From NCBI GenBank assembly GCA_000787465.1, contig JSYX01000650.1:1-19216 (forward strand): a DNA stretch of 19,216 nucleotides. The letters run 5' to 3'. Positions 9,471-18,151 of the stretch are shown piece after piece; position 1 is the first letter of the stretch; the number at the start of each line of letters is the position of its first letter. Position numbers and translations under genes: made by a program. The DNA is from Thermomucor indicae-seudaticae. Taxonomy: Eukaryota > Mucoromycota > Mucoromycetes > Mucorales > Lichtheimiaceae. The notes below the pieces were generated by a model, which was given only the letters and a program-made list of their open reading frames with translations, made no database searches and was not told the origin of the DNA.

Positions 9471-10356
9471 ATGGCTACACCTCAGAAGCGGAAAACACAA
9501 AAGAGTGGACGCAAATTGTCAAGAAAGAATGCCGAAAAGCGCAAGCGAGTAACGATCAAGGTATAATGCCGATGGGGTCCAACTCTGGCTTTGATCGATG
9601 CATGTCATGTTAAAGGAGGGGACGGGCTGACTGTGATGAATTAGGGCAATGCCATTATCAAAAAGAACTGGGACAAGAAACAGACGCTTCATCAAAAGTA
9701 AAAAGCGCTTTTTTTTACTTTTTTCGATCCGCATTCATGACGCTAATGGATGGTGCACCCCCGCAGTTACGCACGATTAGGGTTACTGACGAGGTTAAAT
9801 GGCGTGGCAGGAGGCAAGGAGAAACTACTGCCAGATCCGAAACCTGACGGATCGTCTTCTGCTTCAGCGATGGACATGGAAGAACGAGAGTTGACGGAAG
9901 AAGATATCGAAAAGTTAAAAAAGACGTTAAAGCCCGGCGAAGGTCTGATCCAGCGCGACGACGAGGGCAACATCATTCGGGTCATTGTGGGCGAAAAAAA
10001 GACACATGATGAGATTCTGGACGAAGAAGTCGAGCCTGTGCCGGCCAAGACAGAAGTCGTTCGGCGTAAGTAGATCCCGGGCGCCTTTTTTTTTATTTTG
10101 CCCGTTTTCGATCGGTGGCTTCGTTCTGATTGATTTAATAGAATTGGAGGAAATGGCAAAGAATGGCGTCAGGCGCGAACGGCATCAGACGGTGTACGAG
10201 AGGAGTTGGGTCGCGAAGCTTGTGGAAAAGCACGGTGACGATTATAATGCCATGTTTTGGGACTCGGAGCTGAATCCATATCAGATGACGGCTGCGCAGC
10301 TTAGAAAGAAATGTCTGCAGTATCATAAAGAGTCACAACAAATGGCTGCAAACTAA
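9471..10356 (+). CDS. NOP16: Nucleolar ribosome biogenesis protein NOP16
   Basis: Nop16 is a nucleolar factor of the pre-60S particle. Exons: 9471-9560, 9645-9697, 9767-10065 and 10142-10356, with introns of 84, 69 and 76 nt, all GT-AG. The product is 218 aa (yeast Nop16 ~230). The N-terminus is strongly basic with repeated KR/KK (residues 6-30, a nuclear/nucleolar signal by appearance). Then comes NAIIKKNWDKKQTLHQNYARLGL, split by intron 2 within the Asn codon. A central acidic/lysine region (ELTEEDIEKLKKTLKPGEGL) follows, and the C-terminal block has RHQTVYERSWVAKLVEKHGDDY and DSELNPYQMTAAQLRKKC, typical of the family. The start codon has the context ACAGCCATGG. Residue order and length match the family throughout, so the call is secure. 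Confidence 0.95.
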
Positions 10357-10869
10357 ATTAAACATTCGTTGTGATCATCGTATCGTTTTGACAACGCCCG
10401 CCACACACTTGCGGATGATGCGCTGTAGTAAAGTGACGTGATGTGCAACAAACATGGTTACACAAGAGATTGACAGAAGCATGACCCCATTGGCATTGGG
10501 AATACTGGATTTGGGAAATGGGAGAGTGATATGCAAGTGACGCAAAGGCGAAAAAGTCCGCGCGCGCGGATGCTTTTTCATGCCGCCTACGCAAATCGAT
10601 CGTAAAATTTTTCCAATGGATGGGAAGGTTGTTTCAGTTTCTCTTTTTCGATTGTCGATTATTTGTGCGTATTAACGTGTGAGAGGCAGGCGGCCGTTTA
10701 TTTTTTTCGCCTTTTTTCTTTTTTTTTCTCGCGAGACAGTAAAGAAAGTATCCTCTCTTATTTTCCTTGTTTGATTTCTGTAACAAGCAACAAACAACCA
10801 GCCATTACTTACTACAAGTGGCAGCCAGAGGAAGTGTGGTATCATATCAATAGAGAGAGAGAAAAGGAA
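10357..10869 (+). promoter_or_regulatory. Upstream region of the DUF8032 gene with a pyrimidine tract
   Basis: This 0.5-kb gap follows NOP16. It contains a short CG-alternating stretch (CGCGCGCG, 10559-10566) and, at about 10698-10731, a T/C-rich tract broken by single purines. That tract ends about 140 bases upstream of the proposed ATG and resembles pyrimidine-rich fungal core promoters. The open frame runs upstream of the chosen ATG through this region, but its composition (F/S/K from the T- and A-runs) looks like translated leader. No TATA box was identified. Confidence 0.4.
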
Positions 10870-12230
10870 ATGGAAAACGGTTGCAATTCTGATCCTTTGG
10901 ATGTGGCTGTGGCGGTAGCTCAAGCTATGGAACAAACCAGTGAAACCGACCCGAAAACCGAGCCTTGGTCAAGCTTCCTGGGGACAGCAACAATCGAGAT
11001 GCCGGCCACGTTTTTACCTACATTGGATCATCAAACAGGCGCGCCATCGGCGGCGGCGGCGTCCGCGACGCCGGTGGATACTGTGATGGATCCGCTGGAC
11101 ACGTCTTGTTTTTCGCTCTTACCATCGTCTTCGTCGACGTCCTCGGCTTCTTCGTCAGTCCATAACGCGCCTGCGGCGGCGGCGGCGGCCGGAGGGTTCA
11201 ACTTGCCGGAATTTTCGATCGATCAAAAATGGTGGCCTCAACAACACCAGCACCAGCAGCAACAGCAGCAGCTCATGCATCCTCATCAGACGACGCCTAC
11301 GACGACGACGACACATACTGCGAATGAGAATGGGATGTTGTTACCGCCTACACCGCCGGTTGAATCGCCCGCTCAGCAGCAGCAACAGCAGCCGCCGTTT
11401 CCGCCTTGGTTTGGTGTGCAGTTTACTAATGCTCCAAGCAATAGTATAAGTACTACTACTGCCGCTGCCCCTGCTGCTGCTGCTGGCACTGCCAGTAGCA
11501 GCAGCAACAGTGGCGGAGGTGGTTTACTACCACCACCTGCGGAGCCATCGCCACCTCCGTCCGTGGAAGCGCAGTACGCGACGATTCCATTCTGCTACTT
11601 TCCGCAGCAGTTGCAGCATCCTGGCGGTGGTGCTGGTGCTGGTGCCGTCAAGCCGAGTCGAGGGCGGCGAAAGTCGTCACCTTCCCGACCGTATCGGCGT
11701 CGGACGTCTTCGCAGCCGTCAGTGGCGTCGGTGGTGTCACTGTCAGCGCACGAGCCCGTGGCACACATGATTAATGGTATCGAGCACATTACGTTTTTGT
11801 ACTCACATGACCGGCTTGTCAAAGAATACACTGTGCGGACCGACGTGGAGCAAGTGAACCTTGATGATATTCCCTTGGAGTTTCGGGTTCTGAATGCGGT
11901 AAGAAAAAAAAAGCTTTTTTTCTCCTTTTCGATGATGAAGAAAAAAGATTTTAACGGTGAGTCCCGGAATAAAAAAAGATTTATCCGCGAGCGAATGTGA
12001 GCCGTGAAGAATATGATGGCAATCGCTGGGAGTACGAGACAAGCTGCAACAAGCTCGGATGGAAGCTGTGCTGGTTGAATCAAGAGCAACTGTGTGGCCG
12101 GAGAGGTCTGATTCAGCGCGCGGTGGACTCGTATCGCAATCGACACGCGAATATGCGGTCCAGAAGAGTGACCCGTCAAGAAAAGGTCGCCAATGGTACT
12201 TTACGACGACGACGTTCGAAGCGAACGTAG
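10870..12230 (+). CDS. Low-complexity protein with a C-terminal DUF8032-like domain
   Basis: Function unknown. Two exons, 10870-11898 and 11979-12230, encode 426 aa. Residues 1-~260 are low complexity: poly-Ala (APAAAAAAGG), Ser-rich, Gln-rich (QHQHQQQQQQ and a second Q run), Pro/Gly-rich. A basic Ser/Arg patch, RGRRKSSPSRPYRRRTSS, at about 263-280 resembles a nuclear signal. The conserved part starts around residue 297 (HMINGIEHITFLYSHD) and continues across the intron as LEFRVLNA/IYPRANVSREEYDGNRW. It holds cysteines and tryptophans in CNKLGWKLCWLNQEQLCGRRG and ends in an Arg/Lys-rich tail. I recall this module from Mucoromycota as DUF8032, but could not search. The intron (11899-11978, phase 0) has donor GTAAGA, a TTTTAAC branch and acceptor AATAAAAAAAG. 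The start ATG at 10870 (GGAAATGGAA) was chosen over an upstream in-frame ATG. A nuclear regulatory role is inference from composition alone. Confidence 0.8.
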
Positions 12231-12312
12231 AGTTTCTTTTCTTCCCCTCTCTCTTTCTCTCTTTATCATGTAATATTATACGCACAGACTCCTCACTGAC
12301 ACGATTAAAACG

Positions 12313-12411
12313 AAATTCTGTAATTCTCTCTTTCTCTCTGTGTTAATGTCCCTCTGTCTCCTCTTTCTTTTCAGTTATGTTTTAACGAGGAAAAAGGAAA
12401 GCGGTTCATTG
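12313..12411 (+). repeat. Imperfect direct repeat, copy 1 (99 nt)
   Basis: It begins AAATTCTGTA, passes through a CT-rich stretch, TTAATGTCCCTCT, CCTCTTT and TATGTTTTA, and ends GGAAAGCGGTTCATTG. Copy 2 starts four bases after its end. The last 16 bases are identical in the two copies and the CT run differs in length, consistent with a tandem duplication followed by slippage. Confidence 0.75.
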
Positions 12412-12415
12412 TTCA

Positions 12416-12524
12416 AAATTCTGTACGTAATATTATCCCTCTCTCTCTCTCTTTCTTAATGTCCCTCTCTCCTCTTTTTTTTTTGCTATGTTTTAGAGAG
12501 AAAATAAAGGAAAGCGGTTCATTG
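12416..12524 (+). repeat. Imperfect direct repeat, copy 2 (109 nt)
   Basis: Same order of blocks as copy 1: AAATTCTGTA, CT run, TTAATGTCCCTCT, CCTCTTT, TATGTTTTA, then GGAAAGCGGTTCATTG. It has an insertion (CGTAATATTATC) after the first block; a similar TGTAATATTAT also occurs at about 12269-12279, just before copy 1. No coding content. Confidence 0.75.
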
Positions 12525-12836
12525 TGACATCACTTTTTATTTTTTCTGAAACATGCGGTTTTTGACAGTTTCTTTTATTCCGCCTGACGTCGTGTATGAT
12601 CCAACGTCAGCCGGCTATCGCTGAATCACGCAACTTGGTCAAGTTTATGCAGCCACTCGGAACATCAAGCGCTTCATTGTGTTCGCCCATTGGTCGTAGA
12701 TGTCCCTCCCAGATAAGCGCTCAAGATGACCACAATAGCGGCTGAAGGGCATATCATTGTCATGATTGGACTTAATACCTTTCGCATGTTCACACACCGC
12801 AGACATTTCTTGTCAAATCATGCTTGAACAAAACAA

Positions 12837-15229
12837 TTAGCGTGGTTTATTTGCAAAGTACTTTGGCGCTGCTTGCGGCAACCAAGCAGACTGAATAGCC
12901 GATACACTTCGTGCATAATGTTTCGTTGTAAACACCTGACATCACGTGTCAGTTCTCTTTGTACTGCCATCACACGGTGTCAAGCCATTTTTTCTCTACT
13001 TACCAATTCATTATACATGATTCCTTCGACTCGTTTCCCAAACATGGAAGATCCAGGATGTATCTGGACTGTCTGATTACCCGTCACGCTTTTATAGGTT
13101 CCGTCAGGTTGCAACAATGCAGTGTTCTGAAAGAAGCCTGTCAAAAAGCACTTCAACACCGCATCTGTTTCGGTACCACAACTGGTGTTGGATGCGATCC
13201 CGAGCCTTTCACAGAAACGAACAAGCTGATCCCGCACGTCCTATAAAATCAGTCAATATCAATATGAGCGCACTCACTCTTTGCCCTCTCTTCGTTGAAT
13301 GGTTTTACTTACCAAGGCAATTCTCATGTTGCGAATATTAATGAAGTTTTCTCTACACCACTCTGGATCGCCCTTGACATCCAAGTACGCCTTGAGCACA
13401 TTCAAAAGCATCAAGTGATCACCGTCAGGATGCAGAAATTTGCGTCTCGCCTCGGCTGCTTGTTCTCGTTTATCGGACGGTGAAAAGAAGATGGTATCGA
13501 CCGACAGCAAGGATACAATCGCAATGGCTTCCGATGTGCACCCGTGCTTTTCAGACTGGATCAAGACTTTGGAAAAGTTCGGGTCCAACGGAAACTCGGC
13601 CATCCTGCGTCCCAAACTAGACAGCATTCCGTTGTCTTCAATAGCGCCTAATGCATACAGTTGCTCCAATGCCCTAACCACTAATGAAATTTGTCAAGAA
13701 GGGACTATCCATCCTGGACACTGTCTCCTACTTACGTGAAGTACGGGACGGTCGATCCATGTAATCGAATTCCAGCACATTATCGATTCCAGACGCCTTG
13801 AGCGCCAGCACAGCCGAAGCAAGGTTGCATCGCCGGATTTCAGGCACCGTATCGTCTTCCAGTTCTCGAAACGTATCTTCTGTGTACAAGCGATAGCATA
13901 CACCAGCGCGCTAAAACCGAGAAATTGAACACTTGCTATACACGATGAAGAACGATGATAAAACACTAACTGACCTCTCTTCCTGCTCTTCCTGTCCGTT
14001 GCCAGGCTGAGCTTTTCGAAATAGGGTGCAACAACAGCGACTCGACTCCAATCTTTGGATTGAACCCACGCAACTTTGCCAGTCCACAGTCAATCACGTA
14101 CTTGATGCCTGGTATCGTAATACTTGTTTCAGCGATATTGGTCGCCAAGATGACTTTGCGGCTGTTGGGCGGGGCGGGTTCAAACACCTTTTGTTGCTCG
14201 GAGGGCGGCAGGGCGGCGAACAGAGGGCAGGCGATGAGTTTCTGGTGTCGTTTCGGATGCAACTGGGCTGCATAGTCGCGTACGAGCGCGACCATGGTCT
14301 CGATGGTTTCCTGGCCCGGCAGAAACACAAGGATATCGCCGGGCGAGTTCTTGACGTGGATCTGAAAGAGGGTCACCAGCGCCGCATCGACGTAATCCGA
14401 CTGCGGTTCCTGGGTGAAATAGGTCTCGACGGGAAACAGTCGACCGGACACATACAAGATCTTGGCACCGTCAAAGAACTCGCTGAATTTCTCGGCGTCC
14501 AGGGTCGCGCTCATGACGACGACCTTGAGTTCCTGCATCTTTCTTTCGCGGCGTATGCGCTGGATCTTTTTGATCATGCCAAAGAGCATGTCGGTGCGGA
14601 GGGTACGTTCGTGGGCTTCGTCGAGCACGACGACTTTGTAGCGGAGCAGGAGCTCGTCCGATAAGATCTCGCGCAGGAGCATACCGTCGGTCAGGTACTT
14701 GATGATGGTGTGTGGGCTGGATGTGTCGTCGAAACGGACGGTGTAGCCGACCTGTGTCCCCAGGGGCGTCATGGTTTCTTCGGCGACACGCTTGGCAAGG
14801 CTGACAGCGGCCACACGACGCGGCTGGGTAATGGCCACGCCGCCCTTGCTTTTGGATATGATCCCAGCTTCCTTGATAAACTGTGGGATCTCTGTTGATT
14901 GCTCTTGTCAGATCACGGGGTCGACGACGTTCAACATCAACAACAAAAACTCACGGGTCGTCTTGCCGCTGCCTGTTTCACCCATAACAATAACAGTAGC
15001 GTTCTCCTTTATGGCACGGATAATGGCATCGCGGCCTACAATAATCAGGTACGCATGAACACTAAGTCGATCAAGGTGCGTTTGAAAAAGTGTTACCGGC
15101 ATAAATGGGAAGCTGTTTCCGAAATGCAAGCATCTTTTCCCTTTCCTCTTGCTTGTCATGAAATTGCTTTTGTTTTTTGCTTGCACGCGTGTTCTCATTG
15201 TCGCCTTCGAAATTAATGACTCGCTTCAT
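12837..15229 (-). CDS. DEAH-box RNA helicase, DHX33-like
   Basis: DEAH helicases use ATP to remodel RNA-protein complexes; DHX33 in animals acts in nucleolar rRNA synthesis and translation initiation. Exons: 15229-15097, 15035-14955, 14891-13975, 13910-13736, 13680-13313, 13240-13004 and 12935-12837. All six introns are GT-AG (55-72 nt) and the product is 669 aa (human DHX33 ~707). Motifs: Q-motif-like [13 protein letters not shown], Walker [10 protein letters not shown] (63-71), [12 protein letters not shown] (162-165), SAT (199-201), NIAETSITI and QRTGRAGRE (369-377). Then come the ratchet/winged-helix and OB-fold regions: [57 protein letters not shown] and [10 protein letters not shown]...[12 protein letters not shown]. 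The short N-terminus (about 45 residues, [11 protein letters not shown]) has no extra domains, unlike Prp2/16/22. The choice of DHX33 over DHX35/DHX40 is from overall similarity as I remember it; the DEAH assignment itself is certain. Confidence 0.9.
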
Positions 15230-15304
15230 GATCGACTGCCCTTATTGAAACTTTTTCCTAAAGGGAAACATCTAAAACTGCAATTTCTTTATTCGGACAT
15301 CTAA
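15230..15304 (-). promoter_or_regulatory. Short spacer: P450 3' end and helicase promoter
   Basis: Only 75 bases separate the P450 stop from the helicase ATG on the same strand. An AATAAA (minus strand, 15293-15288) starts 12 bases after the P450 stop. The helicase must be transcribed from this spacer, from inside the last P450 exon, or by read-through. No TATA box is visible in it. Confidence 0.5.
15288..15293 (-). terminator. Candidate polyadenylation signal of the P450 gene
   Basis: AATAAA in the sense orientation, just downstream of the P450 stop codon (15305-15307) and within GAATAAAG. It is a consensus hexamer, but fungi use it loosely, so it is only a candidate. Confidence 0.45.
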
Positions 15305-17061
15305 TTACTGAAGCGGATCACAGTCCAGCAGTTTAGAGAGGTTGTCATGGCGCGGCACGATACAGACACGATAAGGTTTAGGGATAAGATTAGGCGAGCG
15401 TATATCCTTTGGAGTATCGACATCGATTAAGGGACCGGGACATTCGAAGCGGAAGCAGCTGAGCAGGCCGGCGGCTGCAAGGAACACGCTTGCTTCGGCG
15501 AGATGGATCCCGACGCAGACACGTCGACCGGTGGAGAAGGCCAAGTGCGGACGGTCGTCCGCTGTCTGCGCGAATGTGGACGTCTTTTGGACGACAAAGT
15601 CCATGTGTCGTTCGGGTATGAACTTTTCGGGTTCCGGGTAGCGTACAGGGTCGTTGTGGATCGCATGCAGGTTCATGATGACGGTGGTGCCGGCTGGGAT
15701 GAAGCAGCCCTCGTAGACGTCGTCTTGACTTGTAGCGTGTGGGAGTGAGAGCGGTGCGGGTGCACGGAACCGCAGTGTTTCCAGAATAACGCATTGGAGA
15801 TACGGTAAATTCACCTCTACACGCATCATCCTGTCAATGAGTTTCCTTTGAATATAGATTGGGCAACTTTTTTACCATCACTGGAATCGGGAAGACGATC
15901 GAGGCCGACGTTTTGCTTGATTTCTTCAAAGACCTTGTCTTGGACTTGTGGATGGTTAGCCAACAAGGCGACCATCCATTCCAACGTCGTTGCTGTTGTT
16001 TCCGATCCTATAAGCGCGAAAAGGGGGGTGAATCATCATTGGGGCAATCAATTCATCTTTCTTTCTTTCTTACCGGCACCGACAAAGAGGCCAGCAAAGC
16101 TAATGATCTGCAAGTCGGTCAGCTCGTTCTTTCTCAAGATCTCGCTCAGAATGCACTCCTGTGTTCCACTTTGCGCTTCTTCTTGCTTGGCCTTGTGCAG
16201 CAGTTCTCCGTAGAACGACCGTATCGTTTCGCGCACATTCACAAATTCACTGCGTGTGCTGGGCAATACCCTCTTCAGGATCGGAAAGAATTCACGGAGC
16301 TGTTCGCCGGGGCCTAGCAGAGCAGCGGTGCGTTCTGTCAGCGAGAAAGCCTCGTGAAGTTTCTGGTCACCGGGTTGAAAGGAACAGGTGTCGCCGAAAA
16401 AGATGGTCAGGATCAAGGTCATGCTGTAGTGCTCGAGGAAATAGGTGAGTGTCAAGGGCACGTCCGTGACGCCTCGATTGGCGCGCCAGACGTTTTGCAA
16501 GAGCGCAAGGCGTCGCTGGGTCAAGATGGGTTGGTACAGCTCGACCTTCTTTTTGGTCAGGCCAGCGTGGGCGACGCGACGTAGGTAGCGCCATTCTTTG
16601 CCGTAGGGGTAGAACGCGAACCCGCCACCTTTTTCCACTGATTTATATAACAAGGTCAGCATCATAAGAAAGGCCCCTTTAGTGGACATGGATCGAGATT
16701 TACCTCCGTCCATCAGATCATTGACCAAAGTGTCAGGCAAGTCTCTTGAAGAATAAATAGCGCTTCGCTGCACAATCAAGGCTTGCACGGCCTCGATCGA
16801 GTTCAGAACGACCCAGTACTTGCTGCCGAGTTGGATGGTAAACACCGGACGACCCAGCTGCAGACTCCATTGGCGAAAGAGCTCTTGCATCGATATCGGT
16901 CTCAGAAAATGCAACAGATGGCCGATCCCCGGAATTCGGTACGGAGCAAATGGTGGATAATACCGGTTGCTCGTTCTAGACGATGACGATGCTACAGACC
17001 AGAACACCACGGCGATAGCACCGCCGAGTACGCTGCTCAGTAGTATTGGATCATACAACAT
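15305..17061 (-). CDS. Membrane-anchored cytochrome P450 monooxygenase
   Basis: A heme-thiolate monooxygenase, probably microsomal; the substrate cannot be read from the sequence. Exons: 17061-16704, 16628-16074, 16007-15876 and 15816-15305 (518 aa). The N-terminus MLYDPILLSSVLGGAIAVVF is a signal anchor, followed by the proline-rich hinge YYPPFAPYRIPGIGHLL. Then come GFAFYPYGKEWRYLRR (C helix), the I helix FAGLFVGAGSETTATT (split by intron 2), ExxR as ETLR (361-364), the PERF-like KFIPER, and the heme loop FSTGRRVCVG with Cys449. Intron 3 ends at GTGTAG (15817), the acceptor that joins LPDSSD to EVNLPYLQ in frame. Intron 1 has two possible acceptors nine bases apart (AAAAAG at 16629, used here, or TCAG at 16638, giving 521 aa); both keep the frame. 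It lies head-to-head with the methyltransferase and 75 bp upstream of the helicase. Family membership is certain; the CYP number is not assignable by eye. Confidence 0.95.
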
Positions 17062-17215
17062 AATGAAGAAATTGAAAAAAAGGACACCTTTGCATGTTGC
17101 ATTATCAGTGTGTGCCTTTTTATATGTGACACATCATCTTTGTTCGACAAATTTAGGCATAGTGCGGCAAAGAAATTTTTTTTTATCCTCTGACTTTCTT
17201 TTCTTGCAGCGCACC
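17062..17215. promoter_or_regulatory. Compact divergent promoter between P450 and rRNA methyltransferase
   Basis: Only 154 bp separate the two start codons. On the plus strand there is TTTTTATATG (17117-17126), a possible TATA element. Just before the methyltransferase ATG is CTGACTTTCTTTTCTTGCAG (17190-17209), a textbook branch point, pyrimidine tract and acceptor. This suggests a leader intron whose donor may be one of the GTGTG or GTGAC sequences upstream. The methyltransferase frame is open back to an ATG at 17063, but that extension would translate the splice-like tract. Confidence 0.5.
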
Positions 17216-18151
17216 ATGGCCACCGCACCGACCAAGTATACGTTTCCGAGTCTATTCAAACGGCTGAGCAACCAGAAACAACTGCCGACGAAGCATTTCA
17301 TTGATTTGCGGGAAAAGAAGCAGTACCGGCTGGAGAAGGGCACGGTGCTTGTGCCTGGATTGAAGATGGTGCGAGAGCTGCGCGATGACGGATTCCGGTT
17401 TCGATCGCTGGTCGTGACAGCCGAGAAGGAGCCGCATGACGAATCGGCCATTAAGTTCCCGGCCATCAATGTGCTCAAGAATCCCGATGCGTTTCCGGCC
17501 CGGTACCATTACGTGATGGACGTCGATCTCACACGGCGGATCCTGGGCACCGCCTCACGACCGGGGCGCCACGAGATCTTTGCCGAGGTCGAGCTGAAGC
17601 GATGGGAGATCCCAAAGGACGCCGATCGGCTGCTGGTGTTCAATCATGTCAATGACCCCGGGAACCTCGGCACCCTGGTCAGGACGGGCCATGCGCTCGG
17701 CTGGAGCCAAGGCCTGATTACGACAGGCACTTGCGACATGTTCAATGACAAAACCATCCGTGCGTCGCGATGCATGACCCTCCGATGGCCGCACAAGCTG
17801 GTGCCTGTGCCGCAATTGCTAGACTTCTTGAAGGAGCGCGACATGACCGCCGTCGTCGCTGACATGCTGCGAGCCGACGCGCAAGACTTGTGGTCGCCGA
17901 CATGTTCTCCCGGTACCAAACCAACGCCCGGCTCAGGGCTCTGGTTCTGGAACTTCAAGGGAAAACCAAAGGAACTGCCCAAACGGCCGGCATTGATCCT
18001 GAGCTCCGAACATAAAGGCGTGCAAGGCCTCGATGACGAGCTGCGCGTATCTGTGCCTATGACCAACAACGTAGAGTCCTTGAATGTCGCGTCCGCCGGA
18101 AGTATGATCATGTTTGAGTTGAACCGCTTAATGTCCTCGCAATCCAACTAG
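17216..18151 (+). CDS. SpoU/TrmH-family rRNA 2'-O-methyltransferase (MRM3-like)
   Basis: SpoU (SPOUT) enzymes transfer methyl from S-adenosylmethionine to a ribose 2'-OH in rRNA or tRNA. The RlmB/MRM3 branch modifies large-subunit rRNA, in mitochondria for MRM3. Single exon, 311 aa. The N-terminal substrate-binding part (about 1-130) includes LVPGLKMVRELRDD. The SPOUT domain shows motif 1 NDPGNLGTLVRTG (from ~146), motif 2 LILSSEHKGVQG (~260) and motif 3 VPMTNNVESLNVASAG (from ~282), which forms the SAM-binding knot. The start at 17216 (GCACCATGG) was preferred. An in-frame ATG at 17063 would add 51 hydrophobic/basic residues that could resemble a targeting sequence, but they overlap a strong 3' splice signal. 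Lack of introns sets it apart from its neighbours. Mitochondrial location and exact rRNA target are inference. Confidence 0.9.
   Translation: MATAPTKYTFPSLFKRLSNQKQLPTKHFIDLREKKQYRLEKGTVLVPGLKMVRELRDDGFRFRSLVVTAEKEPHDESAIKFPAINVLKNPDAFPARYHYVMDVDLTRRILGTASRPGRHEIFAEVELKRWEIPKDADRLLVFNHVNDPGNLGTLVRTGHALGWSQGLITTGTCDMFNDKTIRASRCMTLRWPHKLVPVPQLLDFLKERDMTAVVADMLRADAQDLWSPTCSPGTKPTPGSGLWFWNFKGKPKELPKRPALILSSEHKGVQGLDDELRVSVPMTNNVESLNVASAGSMIMFELNRLMSSQSN

Larger units (their letters stand above)
12231..12836. other. Convergent 3' region between the DUF8032 and helicase genes
   Basis: Both flanking genes end here. The first ~300 bases are dominated by CT microsatellite-like runs (12241-12263, 12327-12340, 12437-12453) and an imperfect direct duplication listed separately. 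The remainder, about 12530-12836, is of ordinary composition without an ORF of note. Both genes' polyadenylation signals should be here; no perfect AATAAA in a fitting position was found. Confidence 0.5.

Noticed and set aside
10663..10869. Upstream in-frame extension of the DUF8032 protein
   Set aside because: The extra residues come from T-, A- and CT-runs typical of a promoter and leader. The ATG at 10870 has a better context and starts a protein-like composition.
14026..14664. A 212-codon open frame on the plus strand
   Set aside because: It is antisense to the conserved helicase core exon; GC-rich codon choice in that exon leaves the opposite strand open. No family resemblance.
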